NCBI RefSeq assembly: GCF_040365005.1
Contig: NZ_BAABWV010000016.1
Span: 73,896 to 137,895 of the forward strand
Direction of reading: 5' to 3'
Length of the DNA: 64,000 nucleotides
Origin: Antarcticimicrobium sp040365005
GTDB taxonomy: Bacteria > Pseudomonadota > Alphaproteobacteria > Rhodobacterales > Rhodobacteraceae
Part shown: one piece after another, positions 1-11,412 of the stretch
Numbering within the stretch: the stretch's first letter is position 1
Layout of the letters: every line of letters begins with the position of its first letter
The notes under the pieces: generated by a model
The model's database searches: none
Seen by the model: only the letters and a program-made list of their open reading frames with translations
What the model was told of the DNA's origin: nothing
Position numbers and translations under genes: made by a program

Positions 1-1
1 C

Positions 2-577
2 CTGCCGCGCACCGGGCTGCCGCCGGCGTTCTCGAGCTGGGCCGAATATGAACGGACCACCGGCGCATTGATTGAGCTGGGGGTGATCGAGGACACCAGC
101 AAGATCTGGTGGGATCTGCGCCCCTCGCACGCCTTTCCGACGTTGGAGACACGGATCATGGACGTCTCGCCCCGGCTGGAACACGCGTTGTCGCTGGCGG
201 CGCTGACCCAGGCGATCATCCGCATGTTGATGCGGCTGCGCGAACGCAACCTGCGCTGGCGCGAATACGACCGGTTCCTGATCGACGAGAACCGCTGGCG
301 CGCGCAACGCTACGGCGTGGGAGAGGGGTTGATCGATTTCGGAGAGCGCCGGATCAAGCCGATGCTGCAACTGACCGACGAGCTGACCGGGCTGCTGGCC
401 GAGGATGCCGAGGCCCTGGGCACGATGGAAGAGATCGCCGCGCTGCGCCCCATGGTCGAACAGGGCACCAGCGCCACCCGCCAGCGCCGGGTTTTCGCCG
501 AAGCAAAGGCCAAGGGCGAGGATCCCGGGCAGGCCGTCGTGCGGCACCTAATCGAGGAATTTCACGCCGACCTTTGA
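2..577 (+). CDS. Carboxylate-amine ligase, YbdK/GCS2 family (C-terminal part)
   Basis: The start lies before the window; only the last 191 residues are visible. Sequence seen: an open frame from base 2 with the C-terminal hallmarks of the glutamate-cysteine ligase type 2 (YbdK) family, including WWDLRPS, PTLETRI and a late ENRWRAQRYG block. Family members form an amide or gamma-glutamyl bond with ATP; E. coli YbdK has only weak glutamate-cysteine ligase activity, so the true substrate is unknown. The frame stops with TGA and is followed by a 164-base gap with the promoter of the valine operon. Family assignment is good; substrate cannot be stated. Confidence 0.85.
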   Translation: MPRTGLPPAFSSWAEYERTTGALIELGVIEDTSKIWWDLRPSHAFPTLETRIMDVSPRLEHALSLAALTQAIIRMLMRLRERNLRWREYDRFLIDENRWRAQRYGVGEGLIDFGERRIKPMLQLTDELTGLLAEDAEALGTMEEIAALRPMVEQGTSATRQRRVFAEAKAKGEDPGQAVVRHLIEEFHADL

Positions 578-696
578 TCGGCCGGGCTGTATCCGGGGCC
601 TTGCGGCGCGCCCGTCGCCGCGAAACGTCAAATGAATCAGAAACGCAAGACGACTTTGCAGCAATGCGGCTTGATCGTGGCGGGTTGCGGGGATAA

Positions 697-716
697 AATT
701 AAACATATGTTCAATT
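697..716. promoter_or_regulatory. 20-bp near-perfect palindrome upstream of the valine operon
   Basis: The site reads AATTAAACATATGTTCAATT; nine of ten positions in each arm pair across the centre. It is a sharply AT-rich island in GC-rich sequence, 26 bases before the acyl-CoA dehydrogenase ATG, where an operator would overlap the promoter or leader. Palindrome is seen; operator function and the identity of the regulator are inference. Confidence 0.5.
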
Positions 717-741
717 AACCGGGTATGAGGGGAGGCGTGCC

Positions 742-1884
742 ATGGATTTTGCACTCACCGAAGAACAGACGGCGATTTTCGACATGGCTTTTGCCTTTGG
801 GCAGGAGCAGATCGCACCGCACGCGCGCGACTGGGAAGCGCAGGGCACCATCCCCAAGGAGCTTTGGCCGCAGGTCGGCGAACTGGGTTTTGGCGGACTC
901 TATGTCTCGGAAGAAGGCGGCGGCGCCGGTCTGGGCCGGCTTGACGCCACGCTGGTGTTCGAGGCGCTGAGCATGGCCTGCCCCTCGGTCGCGGCGTTTT
1001 TGTCGATCCACAACATGTGCGCCAAGATGATCGACAGCTTTGCCGATGACGCGCTCAAGGCGCGGATCATGCCGGACGTGATCGGGTTGAACACGGTGCT
1101 GAGCTATTGCCTGACCGAACCGGGATCAGGCTCGGACGCGGCCGCGCTGAAGACGCGGGCGGAAAAGAGCAACGAGGGCTATACCCTGAACGGCACCAAG
1201 GCGTTCATCTCGGGCGGTGGTTATTCGGATGCCTATGTCTGCATGGTGCGCACCGGCGCGGACGGCCCCAAGGGCATCTCGTCCGTGTACGTCGAGGACG
1301 GCACTCCGGGGCTGAGTTTCGGCGGCCTCGAAGACAAGATGGGCTGGCGCAGCCAACCCACCGCGCAGGTGCAGTTCGACGATTGCAAGATCCCCGCCGG
1401 CAACCTGATCGGCAATGAGGGCGACGGCTTCAAATACGCGATGATGGGGCTTGATGGCGGTCGGCTGAACATCTCGGCCTGTTCGCTGGGGGCGGCGCAG
1501 ACCGCGCTGAACATGACGTTGGCCTACATGGGCGAGCGCAAGGCGTTCGGCAAAAGCATCGACCAGTTCCAGGCGCTGCAATTCCGCCTGGCCGACATGG
1601 AGATCGAGCTTCAGGCGGCGCGTACCTTCCTGCGGCAGGCTGCGTGGAAGCTGGACCAGGGCGCGCCGGACGCGACCAAGTTCTGTGCCATGGCCAAGAA
1701 ATTCGTCACCGAGGCCGGATCGAAGGTGGTCGACCAGTGCCTGCAACTGCACGGCGGCTATGGCTACCTGGCCGATTACGGCATCGAGAAGCTGGTGCGC
1801 GATCTGCGGGTGCACCAGATCCTCGAGGGCACCAACGAGATCATGCGGATGATCGTCGCCCGAAACCTGCTGGCCGAACGCTGA
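742..1884 (+). CDS. Acyl-CoA dehydrogenase, probable isobutyryl-CoA dehydrogenase
   Basis: Flavoprotein of 380 residues, the usual length for short/branched-chain acyl-CoA dehydrogenases. It should oxidise isobutyryl-CoA to methacrylyl-CoA in valine degradation, passing electrons to ETF. Visible features: CLTEPGSGSDAAA (substrate/FAD loop), the FISGGGYSD segment, and the catalytic-base motif LEGTNEI with Glu362 as likely base. A strong GGGGAGG ribosome site precedes the ATG. It is followed after 11 bases by a 3-hydroxyisobutyryl-CoA hydrolase and then mmsB, which is why isobutyryl-CoA is preferred over other branched acyl-CoAs. Specificity is inferred from context. Confidence 0.9.
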   Translation: MDFALTEEQTAIFDMAFAFGQEQIAPHARDWEAQGTIPKELWPQVGELGFGGLYVSEEGGGAGLGRLDATLVFEALSMACPSVAAFLSIHNMCAKMIDSFADDALKARIMPDVIGLNTVLSYCLTEPGSGSDAAALKTRAEKSNEGYTLNGTKAFISGGGYSDAYVCMVRTGADGPKGISSVYVEDGTPGLSFGGLEDKMGWRSQPTAQVQFDDCKIPAGNLIGNEGDGFKYAMMGLDGGRLNISACSLGAAQTALNMTLAYMGERKAFGKSIDQFQALQFRLADMEIELQAARTFLRQAAWKLDQGAPDATKFCAMAKKFVTEAGSKVVDQCLQLHGGYGYLADYGIEKLVRDLRVHQILEGTNEIMRMIVARNLLAER

Positions 1885-1895
1885 GGGGGTTGAGC

Positions 1896-2945
1896 ATGGC
1901 CGATATCGACATCCGGGTCACCGGGCGCGCCGGGCGCATCACCTTTACCCGGCCGCAGGCACTCAACGCGATGAGCTATGACATGTGCATGGCGATCGAC
2001 GCCGAGATGCGGCTGTGGCGCGACGATGACGATGTGGACCTGGTGGTGATCGATGCCGAGGGCGACAAGGCGTTCTGTGCCGGTGGCGATATCGCCGCGC
2101 TCTATGACACCGGCACCAAGGGCGATTTCGCCTATGGTCGCAACTTCTGGCGCGACGAGTACCGGCTGAACGCCTTTATCGCCGAATACCCCAAGCCGGT
2201 GGTCAGCTTCATGCAGGGGTTCACCATGGGCGGCGGCGTCGGCATCGGCTGCCACGGCGGGCACCGGGTGGTGGATGACAGTTCGCGCATCGCAATGCCG
2301 GAATGCGGCATCGGGCTGATACCGGACGTGGGAGGTTGCCACCTGCTGTCGCGCGCGCCGGGGCACTTGGGCGAATACCTGGGGCTGACCGCCGGACGGA
2401 TGGCGGCGGGCGACGCGATCCTGGCCGGCTTCGCCGACCATTTCATCCCGCGCGAAAAATGGTCCGACCTGATCGAGATGCTGGAGGCCAGCGGCGACGT
2501 GGCCCATGTGGCGGCGCATGCCCTGCCCGCCCCGCCCTCGGCGCTGGGCGAGATGCGTGGCGATATCGACCGCCATTTCGGCGGCGGCTCGCTGGCGGCG
2601 ATCCAGGCCTCGCTGGCCGGGGACGAGAGCGATTTCGCGCAAAAGTCCCGCGCCGCGCTGGAACGAAACTCGCCGCTGTCGATGGCCTGCACGGTCGAGA
2701 TGCTGCGCCGGCTGCGCGCCGGGGGCGGTGGTATCCGGCAGGCGCTGGACCTGGAATACCGCTTTACCTGGCGGGCGATGGAAGAGGGCGATTTCCTGGA
2801 AGGGATCCGCGCCCAGATCATCGACAAGGACCGCAATCCGCGGTGGAAACACGCCGGCGCGGAGGTGCCCGAGGCGGACATGCTGCGCATGCTGGCGCCG
2901 CTGGGGGACGAGGCGCTGACATTCGAAGAGGAGACTGACAGATGA
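1896..2945 (+). CDS. 3-hydroxyisobutyryl-CoA hydrolase (enoyl-CoA hydratase/isomerase family)
   Basis: A 349-residue crotonase-fold protein. Its length and the motifs FCAGGDIAALYD (about residues 60-71) and MPECGIGLIPDVGG (about 134-147) match HIBYL-CoA hydrolases rather than the ~260-residue hydratases. Glu136 and Asp144 are the likely catalytic acids; the oxyanion hole is in TMGGGVGIG. The enzyme removes CoA from 3-hydroxyisobutyryl-CoA. The ATG is chosen because it follows directly after the upstream stop and begins the conserved MADIDIRV stretch; the frame is open further upstream but overlaps the dehydrogenase. Its stop overlaps the mmsB start as ATGA, implying translational coupling. 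Confidence 0.9.
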   Translation: MADIDIRVTGRAGRITFTRPQALNAMSYDMCMAIDAEMRLWRDDDDVDLVVIDAEGDKAFCAGGDIAALYDTGTKGDFAYGRNFWRDEYRLNAFIAEYPKPVVSFMQGFTMGGGVGIGCHGGHRVVDDSSRIAMPECGIGLIPDVGGCHLLSRAPGHLGEYLGLTAGRMAAGDAILAGFADHFIPREKWSDLIEMLEASGDVAHVAAHALPAPPSALGEMRGDIDRHFGGGSLAAIQASLAGDESDFAQKSRAALERNSPLSMACTVEMLRRLRAGGGGIRQALDLEYRFTWRAMEEGDFLEGIRAQIIDKDRNPRWKHAGAEVPEADMLRMLAPLGDEALTFEEETDR

Positions 2946-3814
2946 AGATCGGGTTTATCGGGCTGGGCAACATGGGCGGGCCGATGGCGGCCAACCTGGC
3001 CAAGGCGGGGCACGAGGTGACCGGCTTTGACATGGCGGATGTCGCCATCGAGGGCGTGCAGATGGCCGGATCGGCCGCCGAGGCCGCCAAGGGGGCCGAG
3101 GTGGTGATCACCATGCTGCCCAACGGGCAGATCCTGCGCGCCGTGGCGGCAGAGATCATCCCGGCGATGGACAAGGGCGCAACCTTTGTCGATTGCTCGA
3201 CCGTCGACGTCGACAGCGCCCGCGCCGTGGCCGCGCAGGCCGAGGACGCCGGCCTTCTGGCGGTGGATGCGCCGGTTTCCGGTGGCACCGGCGGAGCGAC
3301 GGGCGGTACGCTGACCTTCATGGCCGGTGGTTCGGAGGCGGCGTTCGCCAAGGCCAATCCACTGTTCGACATCATGGGGCAAAAGGCGGTGCATTGCGGC
3401 GACGCCGGCGCCGGACAGGCCGCCAAGATCTGCAACAACATGATCCTGGGCGTGACCATGATCGCCACCTGCGAGGCCTTTGCGCTGGCCGACAAGCTGG
3501 GTCTGGACCGGCAGAAGATGTTCGACGTGGTCTCGACCTCCTCCGGCTATAGCTGGACGATGAACGCCTATTGCCCGGCCCCGGGCGTCGGCCCGCAATC
3601 GCCGTCGGACAACGATTACAAGCCCGGTTTCGCCGCCGACCTGATGCTCAAGGATCTGCGGCTGAGCCAGCAGGCCGCAGAGAGCGCCGATGCCGACACC
3701 CCGATGGGCGCATTGGCGCAGGCGCTTTATGCGCAGTTCGTCGAACAGGAGGACGGCAAGGGCATGGACTTTTCCGCCATGCTGCCGCGGTTCGAGAAAC
3801 GCCACCGCGAATGA
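2942..3814 (+). CDS. mmsB: 3-hydroxyisobutyrate dehydrogenase
   Basis: NAD-dependent beta-hydroxyacid dehydrogenase of 290 residues, oxidising 3-hydroxyisobutyrate to methylmalonate semialdehyde. The N-terminal Rossmann motif GFIGLGNMGGPMA, the substrate motif DAPVSGGTGGA (about 109-119) and the catalytic-Lys motif GQAAKICNN (Lys162) are all present. It is the third gene of the valine operon, overlapping the hydrolase by 4 bases. The methylmalonate-semialdehyde dehydrogenase (mmsA) that would complete the pathway is not in the window. Confidence 0.93.
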   Translation: MKIGFIGLGNMGGPMAANLAKAGHEVTGFDMADVAIEGVQMAGSAAEAAKGAEVVITMLPNGQILRAVAAEIIPAMDKGATFVDCSTVDVDSARAVAAQAEDAGLLAVDAPVSGGTGGATGGTLTFMAGGSEAAFAKANPLFDIMGQKAVHCGDAGAGQAAKICNNMILGVTMIATCEAFALADKLGLDRQKMFDVVSTSSGYSWTMNAYCPAPGVGPQSPSDNDYKPGFAADLMLKDLRLSQQAAESADADTPMGALAQALYAQFVEQEDGKGMDFSAMLPRFEKRHRE

Positions 3815-3847
3815 CGCAGTGACGCGGGGCCACGCCCCCGCACGTTT

Positions 3848-3902
3848 CGCCGGAGCGGTTTTTCCGCTCCGGCGTCCCGTCTTCACCGTCCGTTAAGACG
3901 GG
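3848..3902 (+). terminator. Two tandem hairpins after mmsB
   Basis: First hairpin: arms CGCCGGAGCGG and CCGCTCCGGCG (11 bp, perfect) around a TTTTT loop. Second hairpin: arms CCCGTCTT and AAGACGGG around 11 bases. No long T-run follows the first stem, so termination is likely but not textbook. They lie between mmsB and the next small gene. Confidence 0.55.
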
Positions 3903-3948
3903 CGCGGTCAAATCCCCGCCATATGTAACGGGTGAATGAGGACCGCGC

Positions 3949-4149
3949 ATGTTCAACAGCAATCTTGGAAATATCGACCGGATCGGCCGCATCCTTCTGG
4001 GGGCGGCGATGCTGATCGCCTTTACCGTTTTCGCTCCGGCGGCCTTCGCCTGGCTGTTCCTGCTGGGACTGTTGCCGATGGCCTCGGGGCTGCTGGGCAC
4101 CTGCCCGATCTATGCGCAGCTGAACCACAGCACCAGCGAGATCGACTGA
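3949..4149 (+). CDS. Small inner-membrane protein, DUF2892 (YgaP-type TM domain)
   Basis: A 66-residue protein with the DUF2892 pattern: NLGNIDRIGRILLGA, then two hydrophobic segments (about 15-30 and 32-50) forming a membrane hairpin, with GTCPIYAQL near the end. In other bacteria this domain is found alone or fused to rhodanese domains (YgaP); the stand-alone function is unknown. A separate rhodanese gene lies 4 kb away but is not linked. It converges with the patatin gene, 6 bases away. Start chosen at the only ATG that keeps the whole conserved N-terminus. Confidence 0.82.
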   Translation: MFNSNLGNIDRIGRILLGAAMLIAFTVFAPAAFAWLFLLGLLPMASGLLGTCPIYAQLNHSTSEID

Positions 4150-4155
4150 CCCCGC

Positions 4156-5045
4156 CTACCCCTCGGCCAGCTGGGCGATGCGGTCGGCGGCGGCACAGGT
4201 AATACGCGTGCCCTCGTCGATGGCATGGCCGGCGCGGTAGAACTCCAGCGTCGACATGTCGGTCAGATCCGCCGCCAGCGCCAGATCGGCGGGATCGGCG
4301 GCCTCGCGGCTCTTGCGCAGGAACTCCGTCAGCACGTCGATCGAGGCCGAGACCACGTCGAAATAGGTCGGATCCAGCGGGCCGGCATCCCGTTCCGGCA
4401 GCAGCTTGCGCACCGGGTCGGGCAGCTTGTCGAGCAGTTCCGGCGCCTGCAAAGCGGACCAGAGCCGGCCCTCGCTCGGCTCCCACAGGGGGCCGCCCCC
4501 CTTGTCGTTGGGATTGACCGAAAGGATGCGCCGCGCCCCCAACGCCCGCGCGGCAGAGACCGGCACCGGGTTGATCAGCCCACCGTCGAGCAGCCAGCGC
4601 CCGTCGATCCGGTGCGGCCGCAGGATCGCCGGCAGCGAAATCGAGGCGCGCACCGCGTCGGCCAACGATCCCTCGCGCAGCCAGACCTCGCGCCCGGTCT
4701 GCATGTCGGTGGCCACCGCGATAAAGGGAAACTCCAACTCCTCGATGGTCTCGGGCAGGCCGAGATCACGCAGCATCTCCATGATCGCCGCGCCGCGCAT
4801 CATCCCGCTGCGGTCAAGCCGCAGGTCGATCATGCCCATGAAACTGGTGCTGCTCAGGCTGCGCGCCCAATTCTCCAGCGAGTCGAGACGGCCCCCCGCC
4901 CAGGCCGCGCCCACCAGCGCCCCCATCGAACAGCCGGCCACCATGGCGGGCCGCACGCCCTGATCCTGCAACGCGCGCAACACACCGATGTGGCACCAGC
5001 CACGCGCGCCGCCGGACCCCAGCGCCAGACCAAGCGGCCGCAAGC

Positions 5046-5049
<4 letters not shown>
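4156..5049 (-). CDS. Patatin-like phospholipase family protein
   Basis: A 297-residue patatin hydrolase. The Ser-Asp dyad is intact: oxyanion stretch GSGGARG (11-17), nucleophile elbow GCSMG (Ser41) and DGG (Asp155). Family members release fatty acids from phospholipids or neutral lipids; the substrate is not known. The start is GTG and overlaps the uvrA stop by 4 bases (GTGA), so it is probably cotranscribed and translationally coupled behind uvrA. No signal peptide is evident, so it should act in the cytoplasm or at the inner leaflet. Confidence 0.88.
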
Positions 5050-7904
<2,855 letters not shown>

Positions 7905-8086
7905 TTCATCCCCGTTCCGCGTGCCTAAGAAATAGGTGAGCCGGGGCGAGTCTCCAACCGGAAAATGTGAACAAAGTATGAACATCATCGAATTCACCGG
8001 TTTCGGCATTTGTATGCACGATGCTGAATGTTATATGAGCGACACCCCGCCACTTCGGCGGGCAGGAAAGACAGAAAGGCAGCAGA

Positions 8087-8446
8087 ATGTTCTTGTTCCG
8101 ACAGGCCCGCAGCAGGGACCTCGATCCGCAGGCGGCGGTGGCCGGCGCGCAAGAGGGCCGCGTGATCGTGATCGACGTGCGCGATCATGGCGAATTGGCG
8201 ATGTCGGGCAAGGCCAAGGGTGCGATTCACATCCCGTTGATGCGGCTGCGCGACATGGCCGATCCGAGCCATCCGGATTTCTGCAAGGACCTGTTGCCCG
8301 AGGCGACCATCGCCGTCTACTGCGCCTCCGGGGCGCGGTCGAACGCGGCCGCGACGATGCTCAGGCAGTTGGGCTATACCGACGTTCACAACATCGGCGG
8401 GCTGGGCCACTGGGTGCAGGCCGGCGGCGCGGTCGAGCCGGTCTGA
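8087..8446 (+). CDS. Rhodanese-like domain protein
   Basis: A single-domain rhodanese of 119 residues, with the active-site loop CASGARS (Cys79) and the VIVIDVRDHGE motif (about 26-36). It should carry a persulfide or move sulfane sulfur; the acceptor is unknown. It is divergent from uvrA, with an intergenic region of about 180 bases holding both promoters. No signal peptide is seen, so it is likely cytoplasmic. An ATG at the start of the conserved region with AGGCAGCAG upstream supports the start. Confidence 0.85.
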   Translation: MFLFRQARSRDLDPQAAVAGAQEGRVIVIDVRDHGELAMSGKAKGAIHIPLMRLRDMADPSHPDFCKDLLPEATIAVYCASGARSNAAATMLRQLGYTDVHNIGGLGHWVQAGGAVEPV

Positions 8447-8452
8447 CCACCT

Positions 8453-9010
8453 TCAGCTCTTGCGCGCCAGCGCCCAAGCGCAGATCGGCATCTCGGGATC
8501 GTTGTCGAGGCTGTCGCGGCCGGGGTCGTATTTCGGCGGCCAGTCCTCTTCCATGTTGCGCCGGGCGGCGCTGCGGTTGCCCCATTGCGCGGCCTGGATC
8601 TGATCCTCGTCGAACCCGCACTCGATCAACAGGTTCTTCAGACCACGCGCCGACCAGCGCGAGCAATCCATCGGCGCGGCGTGGAACGGGATGAAGAACG
8701 GCACTGCCAGCCAGAAATGCCCGCCGGGGCGCAGCATGGCATGCACGTTTCGCGTGGCGCGATAGGGGCGATCCAGATGCTCCCAGACCTGGTTGGCCAG
8801 GATCAGGTCGAATTGCAGCACCGCGCCCGCCTCGTCGGTAAAGGGATCGGCGCAGATGTCGAATTCGGGGTAGTTGAAGCGGCGGTAGGCGCGGAAATCG
8901 AACATCCGCCCCCATTTGCCCGAGATCTCGGCCACGTCCAGGTCGCTCCCCAGCGCCCGGATCATCCGCCGGCTGGCCCGGCCCATTACGATACGATTGA
9001 GACTTGCCAA
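8453..9010 (-). CDS. Class I SAM-dependent methyltransferase-like protein
   Basis: A protein of about 185 residues with a methyltransferase-like core: an FDLILANQVWEHL segment (motif with a post-motif I acidic/aromatic pattern), then MLRPGGHFWLAVPF (motif VI-like). The first glycine-rich SAM loop is poorly visible, so it may be a partial domain. Substrate unknown. Start is uncertain: I use a TTG preceded by AGGGGG with 5-base spacing; an ATG eight codons later (at 8986) has no ribosome site. It converges with the rhodanese gene, with 6 bases between the stops. Confidence 0.65.
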   Translation of the reverse strand: MASLNRIVMGRASRRMIRALGSDLDVAEISGKWGRMFDFRAYRRFNYPEFDICADPFTDEAGAVLQFDLILANQVWEHLDRPYRATRNVHAMLRPGGHFWLAVPFFIPFHAAPMDCSRWSARGLKNLLIECGFDEDQIQAAQWGNRSAARRNMEEDWPPKYDPGRDSLDNDPEMPICAWALARKS

Positions 9011-9115
9011 CCCGGCCCCCTGCCCCGTTACCCGATCCGCAGGGGACCACGGCGCAGGCCCCGGGTCCAGAAAAGAAACACCTTGCCTGTCCCGAGGCCC
9101 CGCTTCTTCTCTTTG

Positions 9116-9152
9116 TAAAATACTCCCGCCGGAGGCACGCGCCGAAGGCGCG
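9116..9152 (-). repeat. Hairpin-rich intergenic element downstream of lpd, possible terminator
   Basis: On the minus strand an 8-base perfect hairpin (ACGCGCC, TTC-type loop, GGCGCG) is followed by CCTCCGGCGGGAGTATTTTAC. It sits just after the lpd stop and could end lpd transcription. I recall very similar 'CTCCCGCCGGAGG' segments in gaps of other Rhodobacterales, but that recollection needs a search. Only one copy is seen in this window. Confidence 0.4.
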
Positions 9153-9179
9153 TTCAGCCTACCGACGCCTCTGGCCCGC

Positions 9180-10574
9180 TCAGAAGTGGATCGCCCGCCC
9201 GTAGGCATCCAGTACGGATTCGTGCATCATCTCGGAGAGCGTGGGATGCGGGAAGACGGTGTTCATCAGGTCTTCTTCGGTGGTTTCCAGCGTCCGGCCC
9301 ACGACATAGCCCTGGATCAGCTCAGTCACCTCGGCGCCAACCATATGCGCGCCCAGAAGTTCGCCTGTCTTGGCGTCGAACACGGTCTTGACCATGCCCT
9401 CGGGTTCGCCAAGGGCGATCGCCTTGCCGTTGCCGATGAAGGGAAAGCGGCCGACCTTGACGTCATAGCCCAGTTCCTTGGCCTTGGCCTCGGAATAGCC
9501 GACGCTGGCCACTTGCGGCTGACAATAGGTGCAGCCGGCGATGCTCTCGGGTTTGACCGGGTGGGCGTGTTTGCCGGCGATCAGCTCGGCCACCATCACG
9601 CCTTCATGTGACGCCTTATGCGCCAGCCAGGGCGCGCCGGCGATATCGCCGATGGCATAAAGCCCGTCGATCCCGGTACGGCAGAATTCATCGGTCACCA
9701 CGTGGGTCCGGTCGAGCTTGACGCCAAGCGCCTCAAGGCCCAGTCCCTCGACATTGCCAACGATGCCGACGGCCGAGATCACGGTGTCGAACACCATCTT
9801 CTCCACCTTGCCGTTCGCCTCGATATGGGCGGTGACCTTGCCTTTTCCGCGATCGAGCTGCTTGACCATGGATTTCTCCATGATGGTCATGCCCTGCTTG
9901 AGGAACTGTTTCTTGGCAAAAGCGCTGATCTCGGCGTCCTCGACCGGCAGCACCCGGTCCATCACCTCGACCACGGTGGTCTCGGCGCCCAGCGTGTTGA
10001 AGAAACTGGCGAACTCGATCCCGATGGCACCCGACCCGATGACCAGCAGCTTTTTCGGCATCCGCGGCGGGTTGAGCGCGTGCTTGTAGGTCCAGACCAG
10101 GTCGCCGTCGGCCTCCAGCCCCGGCAGTTCACGCGCCCGCGCGCCGGTGGCGAGGATGATGTTCTTGGCCGTCAGCTCCTCGCTACCCTTGTCGGTCTTG
10201 ACGCTGACCTTGCCCTTGGCGGGGACCGTCGCCGCGCCCATTACCACGGTGACCTTGTTCTTTTTCAGCAGGTGCCCGACCCCGCCCGAGAGCTGTTTCG
10301 CCACCCCGCGCGAGCGTTTGACCACCGCGTCGAGGTCATAGCCGATCTTGTCGGCAGAGAGGCCGAAATCCTTGGCCCGCTCCATCAGGTGAAACACCTC
10401 GGCCGAGCGCAGCAGCGCCTTGGTCGGGATGCAGCCCCAGTTCAGGCAGATGCCGCCCAGGTGTTCGCGTTCCACCACGGCCACCTTCAGGCCCAGTTGC
10501 GCGGCACGGATCGCGGCCACATAGCCGCCCGGCCCGGCGCCGATTACGATCAGGTCAAATGAACTCGCAGCCAT
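9180..10574 (-). CDS. lpdA: Dihydrolipoyl dehydrogenase (E3)
   Basis: FAD-dependent disulfide oxidoreductase of 464 residues, which reoxidises dihydrolipoamide in 2-oxoacid dehydrogenase complexes. The FAD motif GAGPGGYVAA (12-21), redox-active Cys43/Cys48 (GICLNWGCIP), NAD motif GSGAIGIEFASFF and the C-terminal His443-Glu448 pair (HPTLSEMMHE) are all present. Ribosome site GAGGGGGATG precedes the ATG. The promoter region carries the same operator as pdhA, so this E3 probably serves the PDH complex encoded 19 kb away; it could also serve 2-oxoglutarate dehydrogenase. Confidence 0.96.
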   Translation of the reverse strand: MAASSFDLIVIGAGPGGYVAAIRAAQLGLKVAVVEREHLGGICLNWGCIPTKALLRSAEVFHLMERAKDFGLSADKIGYDLDAVVKRSRGVAKQLSGGVGHLLKKNKVTVVMGAATVPAKGKVSVKTDKGSEELTAKNIILATGARARELPGLEADGDLVWTYKHALNPPRMPKKLLVIGSGAIGIEFASFFNTLGAETTVVEVMDRVLPVEDAEISAFAKKQFLKQGMTIMEKSMVKQLDRGKGKVTAHIEANGKVEKMVFDTVISAVGIVGNVEGLGLEALGVKLDRTHVVTDEFCRTGIDGLYAIGDIAGAPWLAHKASHEGVMVAELIAGKHAHPVKPESIAGCTYCQPQVASVGYSEAKAKELGYDVKVGRFPFIGNGKAIALGEPEGMVKTVFDAKTGELLGAHMVGAEVTELIQGYVVGRTLETTEEDLMNTVFPHPTLSEMMHESVLDAYGRAIHF

Positions 10575-10606
10575 GACATCCCCCTCGGCGCCGCCGTTGA
10601 AAAAAC

Positions 10607-10624
10607 TAGTTTACCATTAAACTA
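10607..10624. promoter_or_regulatory. Operator-like palindrome upstream of lpdA, identical in arms to the pdhA site
   Basis: Perfect 7-bp arms TAGTTTA and TAAACTA with a 4-base spacer (CCAT), 33 bases upstream of the lpd ATG. The same arms with spacer ACGC occur upstream of pdhA. Exact match of 14 arm positions between two functionally linked promoters makes a shared transcription-factor site likely; the factor is not identified. Confidence 0.7.
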
Positions 10625-10726
10625 TTTATCGACGCGCATCAATGGGCGCGAAATGGCAAATCCGCCGCAGGCAGAGCCGCGGCGGATAACTGCCAACCAG
10701 GCAAGGAAAGTTTTTTCGCGTCCGGC

Positions 10727-11305
10727 TCAGGACGCGGTCTGGAGCGCACGCACGGTCTGGCCATAGCCCCCGGCCGAGACATAGTCGGCTTCGGCCCCCG
10801 TTGCCGGCCGCGCCAGCGCCGCGTTGCGGAACGGAAACCGACCAAAGGTGCGGATCACCTCGCGGTGGGCGCGGGCGTGCAACAGGTTCGAGGTCCCGGT
10901 CTCCGGCATCCTCTCGCAGAGCAGACGCACGCAGCGGTCCTGGTCGCAGAGGTTCTCCGAGTGCATCAGCGGCATGTAGAAGAACTGCCGCGCCGGCTCG
11001 TCGATCTTCATGTCCCATCCCCGGTCGATGGCCGATTTCGCCGCCGCCAGCGCCGCGCGATCGCTGGAAAACGCCTTGGCCTCGCCCCTGAACATGTTAC
11101 GCGAGAACTGATCGTTCAGGATGATATAGGCCAGCGATCCGCTGGGATAGGTCAGCCAAAACGAGAACCGACCGGCCTGCGCCCCCTCCCAGGTGGGCAG
11201 GAACCGTTTTCGGATCTCGGCATCCAGCTCATCCTCCTGCGCGTACCATTTTTCCGGCCCCACCTCGTCGAGCCAGAACTTCAGTATCTCCTCCGGGCCA
11301 ACCAT
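10727..11305 (-). CDS. DUF924 family protein
   Basis: A 192-residue protein matching the DUF924 family by its opening EILKFWLDEVGPEKWY, then FSRNMFRG and FFYMPLMHSE. Family function is unknown; structures show a helical TPR-like fold. It sits alone between lpd (same strand, 152 bases downstream) and an MFS gene (same strand, upstream). The ATG begins the conserved domain, preceded by a weak ribosome site. No signal peptide or membrane segment. Confidence 0.85.
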   Translation of the reverse strand: MVGPEEILKFWLDEVGPEKWYAQEDELDAEIRKRFLPTWEGAQAGRFSFWLTYPSGSLAYIILNDQFSRNMFRGEAKAFSSDRAALAAAKSAIDRGWDMKIDEPARQFFYMPLMHSENLCDQDRCVRLLCERMPETGTSNLLHARAHREVIRTFGRFPFRNAALARPATGAEADYVSAGGYGQTVRALQTAS

Positions 11306-11412
11306 CGACCAAACTCCAATTTTGTCGTCGAAATGCCATGCTTCAGTCTAACACTGCTTTTGCACAACATTTACAGTAACAATTTGCAACACTGGCAATA
11401 TTCCGTGCGACC

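Noticed and set aside
1644..1895. Longer start for the 3-hydroxyisobutyryl-CoA hydrolase
   Set aside because: The extra codons overlap the dehydrogenase and have no family similarity.
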